Of a DNA stretch of 64,000 bases, positions 63,863-64,000 are shown piece after piece. This DNA comes from Acidovorax sp. SRB_14 (GTDB lineage: Bacteria; Pseudomonadota; Gammaproteobacteria; Burkholderiales; Burkholderiaceae_C), in the NCBI RefSeq assembly GCF_012932145.1, contig NZ_MWOK01000016.1, positions 1 to 64,000 on the forward strand. The letters are read 5' to 3'. The notes beneath the pieces are model-generated. The model saw only the letters and a list, made by a program, of their open reading frames with translations, searched no databases and was not told the DNA's origin. Both the position numbers and the translations under genes were made by a program. Positions within the stretch are counted from its first letter, which is position 1; every line of letters starts with the position of its first letter.

Positions 63863-64000
63863 CTACGGCGGCACGGCGGCGCACCACCCCGCCAGGGGTG
63901 CACGGGCCCATTGCTCGAGCCACGCCCAGACCTGCTGCACGCCGTCCTGGTCCGGGCCCTGCAGACCGTGGTCGGCCCCCGCCAGGCTGCGAGCGCAGTA
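63863..64000 (-). CDS. C-terminal fragment of an alpha/beta hydrolase
   Basis: Forty-five codons to the stop are visible; the gene continues past the right edge. The sequence SLAGADHGLQG carries the GADHxL motif that holds the catalytic histidine in small alpha/beta-hydrolases (dienelactone hydrolase/Tex30-like), followed by a terminal helix (VQQVWAWLEQWAR). It converges on the DUF3149 gene. Confidence 0.65.
   Translation of the reverse strand, partial: YCARSLAGADHGLQGPDQDGVQQVWAWLEQWARAPLAGWCAAVPP

Overview
The window is a dense chromosomal segment of roughly 70 % GC. Every protein family recognised is typical of the Burkholderiales, most likely a Comamonadaceae member (Acidovorax/Hydrogenophaga/Alicycliphilus-like). 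Pointers are a split cobalamin-dependent metH under an S-adenosylhomocysteine (SAH) riboswitch, minCDE, a Bug-family binding protein, a PEP-CTERM protein, many LysR regulators, and a short palindromic element scattered between (and inside) genes. No rRNA, tRNA, insertion sequence, phage or CRISPR array was seen. The region reads as stable chromosome, not an island.

Layout. 1-13.4 kb: edge fragment, YihY/BrkB membrane protein, large half of metH with its riboswitch, a PACE efflux pump with divergent LysR regulator, PPK2 kinase, a LysR remnant, an EamA exporter, glutamate dehydrogenase, the small half of metH, alkB and recQ. 13.4-21 kb: CHRD-domain PEP-CTERM protein with a sigma-54-type promoter, FecR/DUF6600 protein with a glutamine-rich repeat tail, aidB-like acyl-CoA dehydrogenase, ilvA, slipin, and a tiny membrane protein. 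21-28.4 kb: YVTN beta-propeller, pckG with an unusual leader RNA, LysR, phosphoesterase, UspA, TetR. 28.4-36.3 kb: argP/dadA, alpha/beta hydrolase, flavin reductase, minCDE, EamA, Crp/Fnr regulator. 36.5-48 kb: Aer-type receptor, pssA, acetoacetyl-CoA synthetase, NCS2 permease, CoA-transferase, thioesterase, cobalamin adenosyltransferase, EF-hand protein, D-lactate dehydrogenase. 48-58.8 kb: LysR/CaiB/Bug cluster, a SRPBCC protein, a phosphonate-type ABC transporter, and a GGDEF-EAL protein translationally coupled to a PhnD-like periplasmic protein. 58.8-64 kb: MFS transporter, an ECF sigma/putative anti-sigma/sulfite dehydrogenase (sorAB) operon, a DUF3149 protein, and an edge fragment of an alpha/beta hydrolase.

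The most interesting signals are: (1) the pckG leader, where one segment can pair either with an upstream arm (18-bp inverted repeat, one mismatch) or with the Shine-Dalgarno (SD) region, a textbook two-state RNA switch of a class I do not recognise; (2) fourteen copies of a short palindromic repeat, two read in frame inside enzymes (dadA, acetoacetyl-CoA synthetase) and others supplying or abutting gene ends; (3) the coupled GGDEF-EAL/PhnD-like pair beside a PhnD-type transporter; (4) an FNR-like cysteine cluster combined with a CRP-like recognition helix, next to a CRP-type operator and an Aer receptor. All alignments and helices were done by eye.
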